Source: an uncultured Synergistales bacterium
GTDB lineage: Bacteria > Synergistota > Synergistia > Synergistales > Aminobacteriaceae
Reading direction: 5' to 3'
NCBI GenBank assembly: GCA_905235395.1
Contig: CAJOLN010000003.1
Location: 1-42,793, forward strand
Length of the DNA stretch: 42,793 nucleotides
A program made the translations under genes and the position numbers. The notes under the pieces are model-generated. The model was not told the DNA's origin. It searched no databases and worked only from the letters and a program-made list of their open reading frames with translations. This document shows, piece by piece, positions 28,902 through 37,706 of this stretch. The number at the start of each line of letters is the position of its first letter. The stretch's first letter is position 1.

Positions 28902-29723
28902 TTATAAATTTCTCCAGAGCCGCGCTATTGTCTGATCCATTATCTTCTGTCTCTCTCTCGTTGACAGCCCATTGATTGAATCGTTAATTTCTTTCAGAAG
29001 TTTTGTGTTCCCCTTCCGAACTCCTGCGCATACCCCGTTGAAGTAAAGACTGAACCCGTTGCCTTCAGTGAAGCGTATCATCTTCAGGTTATTGTGCGCT
29101 GCCTCATATGAACGTCCTGTATCAAAATTTATCACCGTTCCGTCAGCCTCGCCTTTAATCACAGCATCAAGCATTTCTGATACAGTTTCAACAGGTGTCA
29201 TATGAATCACTCTGGGTATCTGGTCAATTGCATCATCAAGCTGTGTGTTCTTCTGTGCAATGAATTTCGCACCTTCAAAATCTGAAAGTGTCTTTGCATT
29301 TACGTATATACATGCCTTGTTCACAACAACAGTGTATTCTGTCCTCGTTACGTCATAAGGAGCAGAGAACATCATAAATTCGCGTCGTTTTGATGTGTCG
29401 ATCATTCCGGAAAATACAGCGTCAATTTTACCTTCATCGAGTGCTTTAGGTAAATCATTCCATGCTATTTTGTAAACTTCAAGTTTTGCGTTCATGTCAT
29501 TAGCTGCACGTTTAGCAATTTGAAGATCATAGCCTTCTGCATAAAAGCCTGGCTTGTTAGCAAGGGGCATATTGTAAGCACTTTCTTTTTTCTCTTCCCA
29601 GTTGTTCGGCTCATAATCGCATTCCATACCTACGCGAAGCACACGTGTCGGTTCGTTATTGTAGTAGAACTTGAAGATTAACAAGGCGAATAAAAGAATA
29701 ATGACAGCAATAAACTTTTTCAT
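28902..29723 (-). CDS. Membrane-anchored solute-binding protein, amino-acid ABC (SBP_bac_3) type
   Basis: N-terminal TM; LRVGMECDYEPNNW...GYDLQIAKRAANDM...DAVFSGMIDTSKRREFMMFSAPY. Confidence 0.85.
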   Translation of the reverse strand: MKKFIAVIILLFALLIFKFYYNNEPTRVLRVGMECDYEPNNWEEKKESAYNMPLANKPGFYAEGYDLQIAKRAANDMNAKLEVYKIAWNDLPKALDEGKIDAVFSGMIDTSKRREFMMFSAPYDVTRTEYTVVVNKACIYVNAKTLSDFEGAKFIAQKNTQLDDAIDQIPRVIHMTPVETVSEMLDAVIKGEADGTVINFDTGRSYEAAHNNLKMIRFTEGNGFSLYFNGVCAGVRKGNTKLLKEINDSINGLSTRERQKIMDQTIARLWRNL

Positions 29724-29799
29724 GTTTCATCACTCTTTCGTGTAATATGTAAAAATTTTAAGTATTCAAACGTAAAAAGTAAAGCAGCAAGCTATGATG

Positions 29800-29827
29800 T
29801 TGACTTTTGAATTCAGCATAGTAAAAT
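29800..29827 (+). promoter_or_regulatory. Putative promoter of the lipoprotein gene
   Basis: TTGACT, 16-nt spacer, TAAAAT. Confidence 0.45.
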
Positions 29828-29868
29828 CACAATGCAATTATAAACTTACACAGGAGGTTTCATTTACA

Positions 29869-30318
29869 ATGAAGAAAATAACAATCGGCGTTTTAGTTAT
29901 CATGTTGCTCGCAGGAATCGTTTCATGTGCGTCATCAGAAGAAGCGTCATCAGTGTACGAACCAATTGCCTCAGGGGCAGAAACAGCAGCAGCACCAGAA
30001 GGCGAATTTGATTTCCTGAGATTTGCAAAAGAGAGAGTACTTCAGGATTTTCACCCAACAGCAGACCCTGAGAAAGCAGAAGTTCAGTATGATGAGAAGC
30101 CGTTCGACAAGGGAGACGGAATCATCAGAGCAAGAGTTGGCATATACTATTCAGGCTGGATTCGTCAGCACTCAATGCTGATTGATATGGATTACAGAGC
30201 ATCGGACAGACAGATTAAGATCTCACTCATTAAAGACACAAACAGCATGAACATTGTCGGAAACAGATTCTTCAAAGAAGGCGAATGGGTAAGTGTCGCG
30301 GCAATGGGCTGGAAGTAA
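29869..30318 (+). CDS. Hypothetical lipoprotein
   Basis: MKKITIGVLVIMLLAGIVSC lipobox; SD AGGAGG; track start trimmed. Confidence 0.8.
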   Translation: MKKITIGVLVIMLLAGIVSCASSEEASSVYEPIASGAETAAAPEGEFDFLRFAKERVLQDFHPTADPEKAEVQYDEKPFDKGDGIIRARVGIYYSGWIRQHSMLIDMDYRASDRQIKISLIKDTNSMNIVGNRFFKEGEWVSVAAMGWK

Positions 30319-30356
30319 AACAAGCATTAATCGACACCGTCACCAAATACACTTAT

Positions 30357-30393
30357 GGCATCAGTGAGATATAAAGCTGGTGCCTATTTTTTA
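30357..30393 (+). terminator. Intrinsic terminator
   Basis: GGCATCAG (30357-30364)/CTGGTGCC (30377-30384), one G-U, then TATTTTTTA. Confidence 0.75.
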
Positions 30394-30407
30394 TTCAGGA
30401 GTTAAAA

Positions 30408-31232
30408 ATGTCGAAGAAAAAAAAGAAAATCAAATATAAACCCAATCCCGTCAAGCTGAATCAAAAAGCACAAACGAAATTAGCTGAAGAAAGATTCACA
30501 AAGCAATGGTTCATTAATTTGCTCAAGAAGAAATTCTCATCGCTCTTAATGATCGTCATTCCTGCGTCAGTCATCATGTTAGTACTTTCGGTTATACTAT
30601 GGGCATTGAGATTCATGCTGCCTGAAGGAGTAATCGAAAGCATATCGTACTACGCACATAACCCGTCGGAATTGAGAGCACTGGGCGAAGGTTCGGAATG
30701 GATATTCATACTTGTACAGGTGTTACAGGTTGTGTTTGCACCAATACCAGGACAGGCGGCGGCATTTGCAGGAGGATTTATTTTTGGGTTCTGGAAGGGC
30801 TGGTTTTTGACAACACTTGGACTCGTAATCGGAAGTCTGATCGCAATGGTCTTAGCGCGCTTACTGGGAATATCTCTAGTTCGTAAAGTCGTTCCTGATT
30901 CGATAATTCAGCGTTTCGATAAGGTTATATCTGACGGAGGATACATGACGTTCTTCATGATATTTCTGCTGCCTGCACTGCCTGATGATGCAGTGTGTTT
31001 TCTCGCTGGCCTGACAAAATTAAAATTGCTTCCTTTATCAATCGTATGCTTACTTGGCCGCGCTCCGGGAATGCTTGTGCTGTCACTCACAGGCGCAGGT
31101 TTTGCTGACGGATTCGCACTCAGCGTTCAGGTATTATTTGCAGTGATGATGATTGCGTCTGTAGTGTTATGGCTGTTCTGGGAAATAATCGAGGAATGGA
31201 TATACAATTTCCTGAAGATTAAGCGTTCATAA
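30408..31232 (+). CDS. TVP38/TMEM64 (DedA-superfamily) membrane protein
   Basis: APIPGQAAAFAGGFIFGFWKGWFLTTLGLVIGSLIAM; lysine-rich N-terminus; several TM segments. Confidence 0.85.
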   Translation: MSKKKKKIKYKPNPVKLNQKAQTKLAEERFTKQWFINLLKKKFSSLLMIVIPASVIMLVLSVILWALRFMLPEGVIESISYYAHNPSELRALGEGSEWIFILVQVLQVVFAPIPGQAAAFAGGFIFGFWKGWFLTTLGLVIGSLIAMVLARLLGISLVRKVVPDSIIQRFDKVISDGGYMTFFMIFLLPALPDDAVCFLAGLTKLKLLPLSIVCLLGRAPGMLVLSLTGAGFADGFALSVQVLFAVMMIASVVLWLFWEIIEEWIYNFLKIKRS

Positions 31233-32342
31233 ATACGATGACAATAACCGTCCTATTCCTGCTTTTATTCGGCTGGTGAATGGGCGGTTTTTTCTGTTCT
31301 CTTTTGTCTCCTCCGTGCAGTTCTTCAAGTCCTGAATGAATACCTCTTCAAGCTCATGCACAAGTCTAGTCGAATATACGAATGCCTGAACCTCATAGTT
31401 AATCTCGAAGCTCAACGAATCAAGGTTAGCAGTTCCCACAGAAGCAACATGTGAATCAGCTATGAGTGTCTTCGCATGAATGAACCTGTCGTTATAAACG
31501 AATATCTTTATGCCGTTACGTAACAGTGAATCGATATATGACTGTGAAGCCCACGACACTAACGGGTGATTTGACCATGAAGGAATTATGATTCTGACAT
31601 CAACGTTATTGCGTGAGGCCAGGCAGAGGGCATTGAGAAATTTTTTGTCAGGCACAAAATACGGTGTCGTAATCCATATTCGTTTTTTCGCTGACGTTAT
31701 GATTCTAATATATTCATCTGCTACTGCTCTGAATTCATTATCGCTCTTTCCTCCTGCAATTATTCTCGCAGGTACATTGTGATTCACATTATCATTGAAG
31801 AAATATGAATCATGATTCAAATCTGAACCTGTTATCTTGTTCCACATTCCGAAAAATATTTTATCGAGTTCACTCACTGCATCTCCGTCTATCTTCAGGT
31901 GAGTATCTCTCCATTGACGAAGATACACATCGCCGATGTTGAAGCCTCCGAGAAAGCCTGTAGTTCCGTCAACAGTGATAATCTTTCTGTGATCTCTGTG
32001 AATGATTTCGTGACTGATATTGCGAATCGTTAAGGGCATGAACATTTGAAGGTTAATCCCTGAATCTTTAAGTTCACGTTTGAATCTTTTTCCCACTCTC
32101 CAGCTTCCTGCCGCATCAAGAATCATTCTGACATTTACGCCTTTACGTGCACGTTCCATGAGAATATTTTTGATTGCATTTCCTGTTTCATCATCATGAA
32201 ATGAAAAATATTCGAGGTTTACTGAGCGTTCTGCATGAGTGAGAGCGTTCCTGACTTCGGAAAAAGTTTCATGGCCATTCAGGAGAAGCCTTACGTTGTT
32301 ATTGAGCGTGATAATTTTCTGCATTGAAGTATTATATGCCAT
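31227..32342 (-). CDS. Phospholipase-D / cardiolipin-synthase-like protein without N-terminal TM segments
   Basis: Two HKD motifs: HRKIITVDG...GGFNIGD and HAKTLIADSHVASVGTANLD. Start may be 32324. Confidence 0.88.
   Translation of the reverse strand: MAYNTSMQKIITLNNNVRLLLNGHETFSEVRNALTHAERSVNLEYFSFHDDETGNAIKNILMERARKGVNVRMILDAAGSWRVGKRFKRELKDSGINLQMFMPLTIRNISHEIIHRDHRKIITVDGTTGFLGGFNIGDVYLRQWRDTHLKIDGDAVSELDKIFFGMWNKITGSDLNHDSYFFNDNVNHNVPARIIAGGKSDNEFRAVADEYIRIITSAKKRIWITTPYFVPDKKFLNALCLASRNNVDVRIIIPSWSNHPLVSWASQSYIDSLLRNGIKIFVYNDRFIHAKTLIADSHVASVGTANLDSLSFEINYEVQAFVYSTRLVHELEEVFIQDLKNCTEETKENRKNRPFTSRIKAGIGRLLSSYL
31247..31293 (+). terminator. Intrinsic terminator for the TVP38-like gene, inside the opposing CDS
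   Basis: ACCGTCCTATTC / GAATGGGCGGT imperfect stem followed by TTTTTT. Confidence 0.55.
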
Positions 32343-32451
32343 TTATTTATTGAAGTATGATTCAGCATTCAAATATGAGAATATTGCAAATTCCAAGAAT
32401 TGAACGTAAAATTTGCGTTTAAGATATACATGAAAGGACTTGAAAGCAATT

Positions 32452-33630
32452 ATGCCAAAACTCAGCGACAGAGTTGGCACGTTCACAGACTCCGTAATAC
32501 GCAGAATGACGAGAATCAGCATGAAGTACGGAGCAATCAATCTCTCGCAGGGATTTCCTGACTGGGATCCTCCCGTTGAAATGACAGACGCACTTGCAGA
32601 AGCCGCAAAGACAGGCCCGCATCAGTATGCAATAACGTTCGGAGCAAAGAATTTCCGAGATGCAGTGTGTGCGAAACAGAGCGAAAAGATAGGACGCGAG
32701 ATTGACCCAGAGACCGAAATAGTAATTACATGCGGCAGTACAGAAGCAATGATGTCCGCAATGATGACGATATGCAATCCCGGAGATAAAGTTCTCGTGT
32801 TCTCACCGTTCTATGAGAATTACGGAGCAGATGCAATTCTTTCAGGTGCAAGCCCAATATACGTTCCGTTAGTTCCGCCGACATACAATTACGACATCAA
32901 CATAATTGAAGATGGATTCAAACAGGGAGCAAAGGCAATCGTGATATGCAACCCAAGCAACCCATGCGGAAAAGTATTCACGAAGGAAGAACTCACAGAG
33001 ATAGGAAATCTTGCACTGAAGTATGATGCATATATCATAACTGATGAAGTTTACGAGCACATAATCTTTGAACCTTACAAGCATGTTTACGCTTCAGGTC
33101 TTCCTGGAATGTTCGACCATGTCATCACATGCAACTCACTTTCTAAGACGTATTCTATTACCGGCTGGCGTTTGGGCTATCTGATTGGGCCTGCGAATGT
33201 CGTTGACGGAGCACGAAAAGTTCATGACTTCCTGACAGTAGGAGCAGCAGCACCATTGCAGGAGGCAGCAGTGAGAGCGTTCCAGTTACCAGAGAGTTAC
33301 TACAAGGAACTTCAGGACAAGTACACGAGGAAACGCAATCTCTTCATAGAGGGATTAGACAGAATCGGAATGAAACATAATATTCCGCAAGGCTCGTATT
33401 TCGTCATGGTAGACATCTCGAACTTCCTTGAATTATCACAGTTCAAAGGTTACTCTGATTTAGAGTTCTGCGAATGGGTGATAAAGAACATCGGAGTTGC
33501 GGCAGTACCCGGCTCAAGTTTCTTCCGTGAACCAATCAACAACCTCATACGCTTCCATTTTGCACGTTCAGACGATACTCTGAATGAATGCATTCGACGA
33601 CTCAGCAAGTTAAGCGACCTCTTAAAATAA
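32452..33630 (+). CDS. PLP-dependent class I/II aminotransferase
   Basis: INLSQGFPDWDPP...SLSKTYSITGWRLGY; ATG at 32452 preferred over the TTG at 32440. Confidence 0.93.
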   Translation: MPKLSDRVGTFTDSVIRRMTRISMKYGAINLSQGFPDWDPPVEMTDALAEAAKTGPHQYAITFGAKNFRDAVCAKQSEKIGREIDPETEIVITCGSTEAMMSAMMTICNPGDKVLVFSPFYENYGADAILSGASPIYVPLVPPTYNYDINIIEDGFKQGAKAIVICNPSNPCGKVFTKEELTEIGNLALKYDAYIITDEVYEHIIFEPYKHVYASGLPGMFDHVITCNSLSKTYSITGWRLGYLIGPANVVDGARKVHDFLTVGAAAPLQEAAVRAFQLPESYYKELQDKYTRKRNLFIEGLDRIGMKHNIPQGSYFVMVDISNFLELSQFKGYSDLEFCEWVIKNIGVAAVPGSSFFREPINNLIRFHFARSDDTLNECIRRLSKLSDLLK

Positions 33631-33640
33631 TAAACGTACC

Positions 33641-34723
33641 ATGAGTATACTTGTGGCAATGAGCGGAGGAGTTGACAGCAGCGTCTCCGCTTATTTGATG
33701 CGTGAGAAACATGACGTATGCAGGGGAGCAACGATGCTTCTCTTTCTGAATGAATCGCTCGGCATATCAGGAAAGTATCCGTGCTGTTCACGAGAGAATA
33801 TCATTGATGCAAAAGCAGTATGTGATGAATTAGGGATTGAGCATGAGATATTGAACTACATGGCTGCTTTTGAAGAATGCGTGATAAAAAAGTTCGTGAA
33901 TGTCTATGAGAATGGCGGAACACCTAATCCCTGCATAGACTGCAACAGGTATATGAAGTTTGAGACTATGCTTGAACATGCGAATGATACAGGGCTTGAT
34001 ATGATTGCAACGGGACATTACGCGAAGATAGAACGCGATTCATCAGGGCGTTACATGTTACGCAAGGCGGAAGATTTATCGAGGGATCAAAGTTATGTTC
34101 TGTACATGCTGAATCAGAATCAGCTTTCACGAATTGAATTCCCGTTAGGCAACATGAAGAAGTCAGATGTCCGGGACTTGGCCGAATCACTTCACTTCAC
34201 GAACGCACGCAAACATGATTCACAGGATATATGCTTTGTTCCAGACGGTGATTATGCATCATTCATTCAGACATACACGGGCCATGAATACCAATCGGGG
34301 AATTTCATTGACGTGAACGGAAACGTAATAGGAACTCACAAAGGAATAATTCATTACACGTCAGGACAAAGACGAGGGTTGGGTGTAGCGGCGAAATCGA
34401 GATTGTATGTGTCAGATATAAATCCGAATGAGAACACGATAACGTTAGCTGATGATTCGGAAGGCATATTGTATTCACGGGGAGTAATTGTGAATGACAT
34501 AAACATAATTGCGTTTGATGAATTGCCAGAAAACTTTCACGCGCGTGTGAAGATTCGTTATCGTCAAAAAGAAATTCCCTCAGTAATAAATCAAACAGGC
34601 CAAGATGAATTTGTGATTGAATTCAGTGAACCTCAGAGAATGCCGGCAAGAGGACAGGCGGCAGTGATATATGACGGAGATTATGTGATAGGCGGAGGAA
34701 CAATCACGCGTAATCTTGCATGA
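33641..34723 (+). CDS. mnmA: tRNA-specific 2-thiouridylase
   Basis: VAMSGGVDSSVSAYLM...PNPCIDCNRYMKF...GHYAKIE...SQDICFVPDGDY. Confidence 0.95.
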   Translation: MSILVAMSGGVDSSVSAYLMREKHDVCRGATMLLFLNESLGISGKYPCCSRENIIDAKAVCDELGIEHEILNYMAAFEECVIKKFVNVYENGGTPNPCIDCNRYMKFETMLEHANDTGLDMIATGHYAKIERDSSGRYMLRKAEDLSRDQSYVLYMLNQNQLSRIEFPLGNMKKSDVRDLAESLHFTNARKHDSQDICFVPDGDYASFIQTYTGHEYQSGNFIDVNGNVIGTHKGIIHYTSGQRRGLGVAAKSRLYVSDINPNENTITLADDSEGILYSRGVIVNDINIIAFDELPENFHARVKIRYRQKEIPSVINQTGQDEFVIEFSEPQRMPARGQAAVIYDGDYVIGGGTITRNLA

Positions 34724-34759
34724 AAAAAAAAAACATCTCCCGAATCACTTCAGGAGATG
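34723..34759 (-). terminator. Intrinsic terminator of glgC
   Basis: - strand CATCTCC...GGAGATG followed by an uninterrupted T tract (A tract 34723-34733 on +). Confidence 0.75.
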
Positions 34760-34763
34760 CAGC

Positions 34764-34789
34764 AAAAAATTTCTCGAAAAAATTTCTCG
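34764..34789. repeat. Tandem duplication of AAAAAATTTCTCG (2 x 13 bp)
   Basis: Exact repeat between glgC stop and its terminator. Confidence 0.8.
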
Positions 34790-34794
34790 AATTA

Positions 34795-36126
34795 TTAGCC
34801 CATTGTATCCCAGCTATGTGCTTCTTCATAGAGCTGGTCGCTTCCAGTCAGATATAATTCTTTCGGAACTCCGATTGCAACTATTCCTGTTTTCTGGTCA
34901 ACGTAATAATTCTTCGCGTCAGCTTCAGGGTCTTCACCTATAACTGTGCCGTCTGGAATGATATTATTACCGTCAATGATTGTACGGCTGATTCTGCAAT
35001 TCCTTCCAATGATGACATCATGGCCTATGATGCTTTCCTTCACAACGCTTCCAGCCTGAACGAGGCAGTTTCGTGCAAGAACTGAATGTGACACATCAGC
35101 TCCGAATACTCTGCTGCCTTCCGACAACATAACACGGTCAATGTTCGCAGGATATCCGCTGTCAGGATAGCAGTATGACGGTGGGTCTCCATAGGACACG
35201 GTTCGGATCGGCCACATTGGATTATAGAGCGTCATTTCTGATTCATGTCCGATAAGTTCCATGTGTGCCTTCCAGTATGCATAGAGCGTACCTACATCGC
35301 GCCAGTACGGTTTATCTGTTCTCCACTGGTGAATCATTTCCGTATCTGCTGAGGGGTGCGGAAGAACATTTGTTGAGAAGTCATAAGCACAAACTTTCAT
35401 TCCGTGTGCAACGAGATCAGGAATAATGTCTTTGCCGAAATCATGACTTGTCTCTTCCTTCATTGCATCGTCATCAAGTGCTACTTCGAGAACGTTACGC
35501 TCAAAAACGTAATTTCCCATTGAGACATAACTGAATCCCGGCTTGCTTGGAATCTCAGGCGGATTTTCTGGTTTCTCCATGAACTCAACTATTCTGCCGC
35601 TCTTGTCCGTCTTAATGCATCCGAATGCTGATGCCTCTTCAACAGGAACAACATTTGCCGCAATCGTTACATCTGCATGCTGTGCCATATGATACTCAAT
35701 CATCTGGTCAACGTCCATTTTGTAGATGTGATCCGCTGCAAAGATACATACACGATCAGCTCTGTAACGGGTTATCATGTGTTTTGCCTGATACACTGCG
35801 TCCGCTGTTCCCTGATACCAATGCTGTCCGCTCCACATCTGTGCTGGTATCGTGGTTACGAAGAAGTCTCTGCCTCTCATTGCTCCTCCGAACTGCCAGC
35901 CTCGTTCAATGTGCTCATTCAGTGACTGGCTCTTGAACTGAGTGAGAACATAAACTGCATAGATTCCGCTGTTGATGAGGTTGGAGAGTGCAAAATCAAT
36001 GATACGGTACTTTGCGGCGAAGTAAACTGCAGGTTTTGCGCGGTATTGTGTCAAGGGCATCAGGCGTTTTCCTTCTCCTCCAGCAAGAACAACGCCGAGT
36101 ACTCTTCCGTGTTTGCCTGTGTACAT
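34795..36126 (-). CDS. glgC: Glucose-1-phosphate adenylyltransferase
   Basis: VVLAGGEGKRLMPLTQYRAKPAVYFAAKYRIIDFALSNLINSGI. Confidence 0.96.
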   Translation of the reverse strand: MYTGKHGRVLGVVLAGGEGKRLMPLTQYRAKPAVYFAAKYRIIDFALSNLINSGIYAVYVLTQFKSQSLNEHIERGWQFGGAMRGRDFFVTTIPAQMWSGQHWYQGTADAVYQAKHMITRYRADRVCIFAADHIYKMDVDQMIEYHMAQHADVTIAANVVPVEEASAFGCIKTDKSGRIVEFMEKPENPPEIPSKPGFSYVSMGNYVFERNVLEVALDDDAMKEETSHDFGKDIIPDLVAHGMKVCAYDFSTNVLPHPSADTEMIHQWRTDKPYWRDVGTLYAYWKAHMELIGHESEMTLYNPMWPIRTVSYGDPPSYCYPDSGYPANIDRVMLSEGSRVFGADVSHSVLARNCLVQAGSVVKESIIGHDVIIGRNCRISRTIIDGNNIIPDGTVIGEDPEADAKNYYVDQKTGIVAIGVPKELYLTGSDQLYEEAHSWDTMG

Positions 36127-36150
36127 GAAAACTTGACCTCCTTTGTATAT

Positions 36151-36183
36151 AAAAACGCTCCCTGCTTTTTCACAACAAGGAGC
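36151..36183 (-). terminator. Intrinsic terminator/attenuator between glgA and glgC
   Basis: - strand GCTCCTTG/CAGGGAGC (one G-U) then GTTTTTATA, upstream of the glgC SD. Confidence 0.7.
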
Positions 36184-36195
36184 ATGTTTCTCTTT

Positions 36196-37656
36196 TTACT
36201 GCATTAATTCATCATAAAGATTCTTGTAGAGACCTGCGGATTTGTCCCACGAGAAATCTTCATGCATTCCCTTCAGCATAATTTCCTTCCATTGCACTTT
36301 ATTGTTATTGTAACGCTCAACTGCGCGTCTCAATGCCCACATCATTCCGTCAACATCGCACGTCTGGAATGTGAAACCGTTTCCTCCGTCGGGCCTGTCA
36401 ACATCGAACACAGTATCTTTCAATCCGCCTACCTCACGCACTACAGGTACAGTGCCGTAACGCATTGAGATCATCTGACTCAATCCGCAAGGTTCAAACA
36501 CTGAAGGCATAAGGAATATATCTCCTCCTGCATACATTAAGTGCGATAACGGTTCATCATATCCCTTGAAGAGTTTTATGCTCTGCGGGTACGTCTCTGA
36601 AGCCTGAATGATTCCGTTTTCTATCCAGTCATTGCCCGATCCGAGAATCAATAACTTCGCTCCTGTCTCTGCAATCTGTGCCGCACCGTTGAAGACCATA
36701 TCGAAACCTTTCTGTTCAACGAGACGGCTCACGCATACGATTACGGGTGCATCTGATTTAGGATCAAAACCGGCACGTTCAAGAAGTGCTTTCTTGCATG
36801 CTGCTTTACCTTTGAGGTCTTTTGCTGAGAACTTCGCAGGAATTGCCTTGTCTCCGTTCGGATCCCAGAACTTTATATCAAGACCGTTGATTATGCCGCG
36901 TAATTTGCTCCTCTGCTGATAGAGTATCCCTGAAAGTTCACGCGTTGATTCGTAAGTCTGAATTTCACCCGCATATGTCTCTGATACTGTCGTTACTGCT
37001 GTTGCCGCTACTATTCCGCCCTTCAGCAGGTTCACCTGACCGTAAAACTCCATTGTCGATGAATTGAAGCTCCAAGGTTCAAGCCCTGATGCCTCAAGAA
37101 ACGGTGAAGGCTCAAGTATTCCCTGATACGCAACGTTGTGAAGTGTCATTATGCTCTTTCCGCCGGTCTGACGGTAGTGTCTGTGCCAGGCTAATGCACA
37201 GGGAAGAAATGCGCTCGTCCAGTCGTGGCAATGATAGATGTCAGGTTCCCAGTCGATTGCGTCCTTCAATTCGAGTGCCTGCATACAGAATACCGCAAAG
37301 GGTGAAGCTGACCAGAAATTTAACTGTGACGGATACTGACTGCCAGAATAATCTTCCGAATTCAGGAAATATATCGTTACTCCGTCTACTGTCGCCTTAA
37401 TCACATTTGCTGAATGAATACGCCAGTCATACGCTGCATATACTTTCGTCTTCACTGCCGTAGTCTTAATACCCAAAGCCGCAACTCTCTCAAGCACTCC
37501 AGGCCACGCAGGTGTCACTACACGTACATCAACGCCTGCCTGACGCAACGCCTTAGGCAATGAACCTGCAACATCACCAAGCCCGCCGACTTTCGAGAAG
37601 GGAGCAAGTTCTGTTGTAACAAATAAAACTTTCACAGCACTACCGCTTTTCGTCAT
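36196..37656 (-). CDS. glgA: Glycogen synthase (ADP-glucose)
   Basis: VLFVTTELAPFSKVGGLGDVAGSLPKAL...HCHDWTSAFLP...VFEPCGLSQM. Confidence 0.96.
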   Translation of the reverse strand: MTKSGSAVKVLFVTTELAPFSKVGGLGDVAGSLPKALRQAGVDVRVVTPAWPGVLERVAALGIKTTAVKTKVYAAYDWRIHSANVIKATVDGVTIYFLNSEDYSGSQYPSQLNFWSASPFAVFCMQALELKDAIDWEPDIYHCHDWTSAFLPCALAWHRHYRQTGGKSIMTLHNVAYQGILEPSPFLEASGLEPWSFNSSTMEFYGQVNLLKGGIVAATAVTTVSETYAGEIQTYESTRELSGILYQQRSKLRGIINGLDIKFWDPNGDKAIPAKFSAKDLKGKAACKKALLERAGFDPKSDAPVIVCVSRLVEQKGFDMVFNGAAQIAETGAKLLILGSGNDWIENGIIQASETYPQSIKLFKGYDEPLSHLMYAGGDIFLMPSVFEPCGLSQMISMRYGTVPVVREVGGLKDTVFDVDRPDGGNGFTFQTCDVDGMMWALRRAVERYNNNKVQWKEIMLKGMHEDFSWDKSAGLYKNLYDELMQ

Positions 37657-37706
37657 AACTGTTAAACTACATTCCTTTCACTGCTGAATTTTTCCAGCTA
37701 AATTTT

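Noticed and set aside
30698-30886. 62-aa + strand ORF inside the TVP38-like gene
   Set aside because: Alternate frame of a convincing membrane-protein gene.
35625-35936. ORFs antisense to glgC and glgA (35625-35936, 36608-36919, 37089-37400)
   Set aside because: Shadow ORFs of well-supported genes on the other strand.
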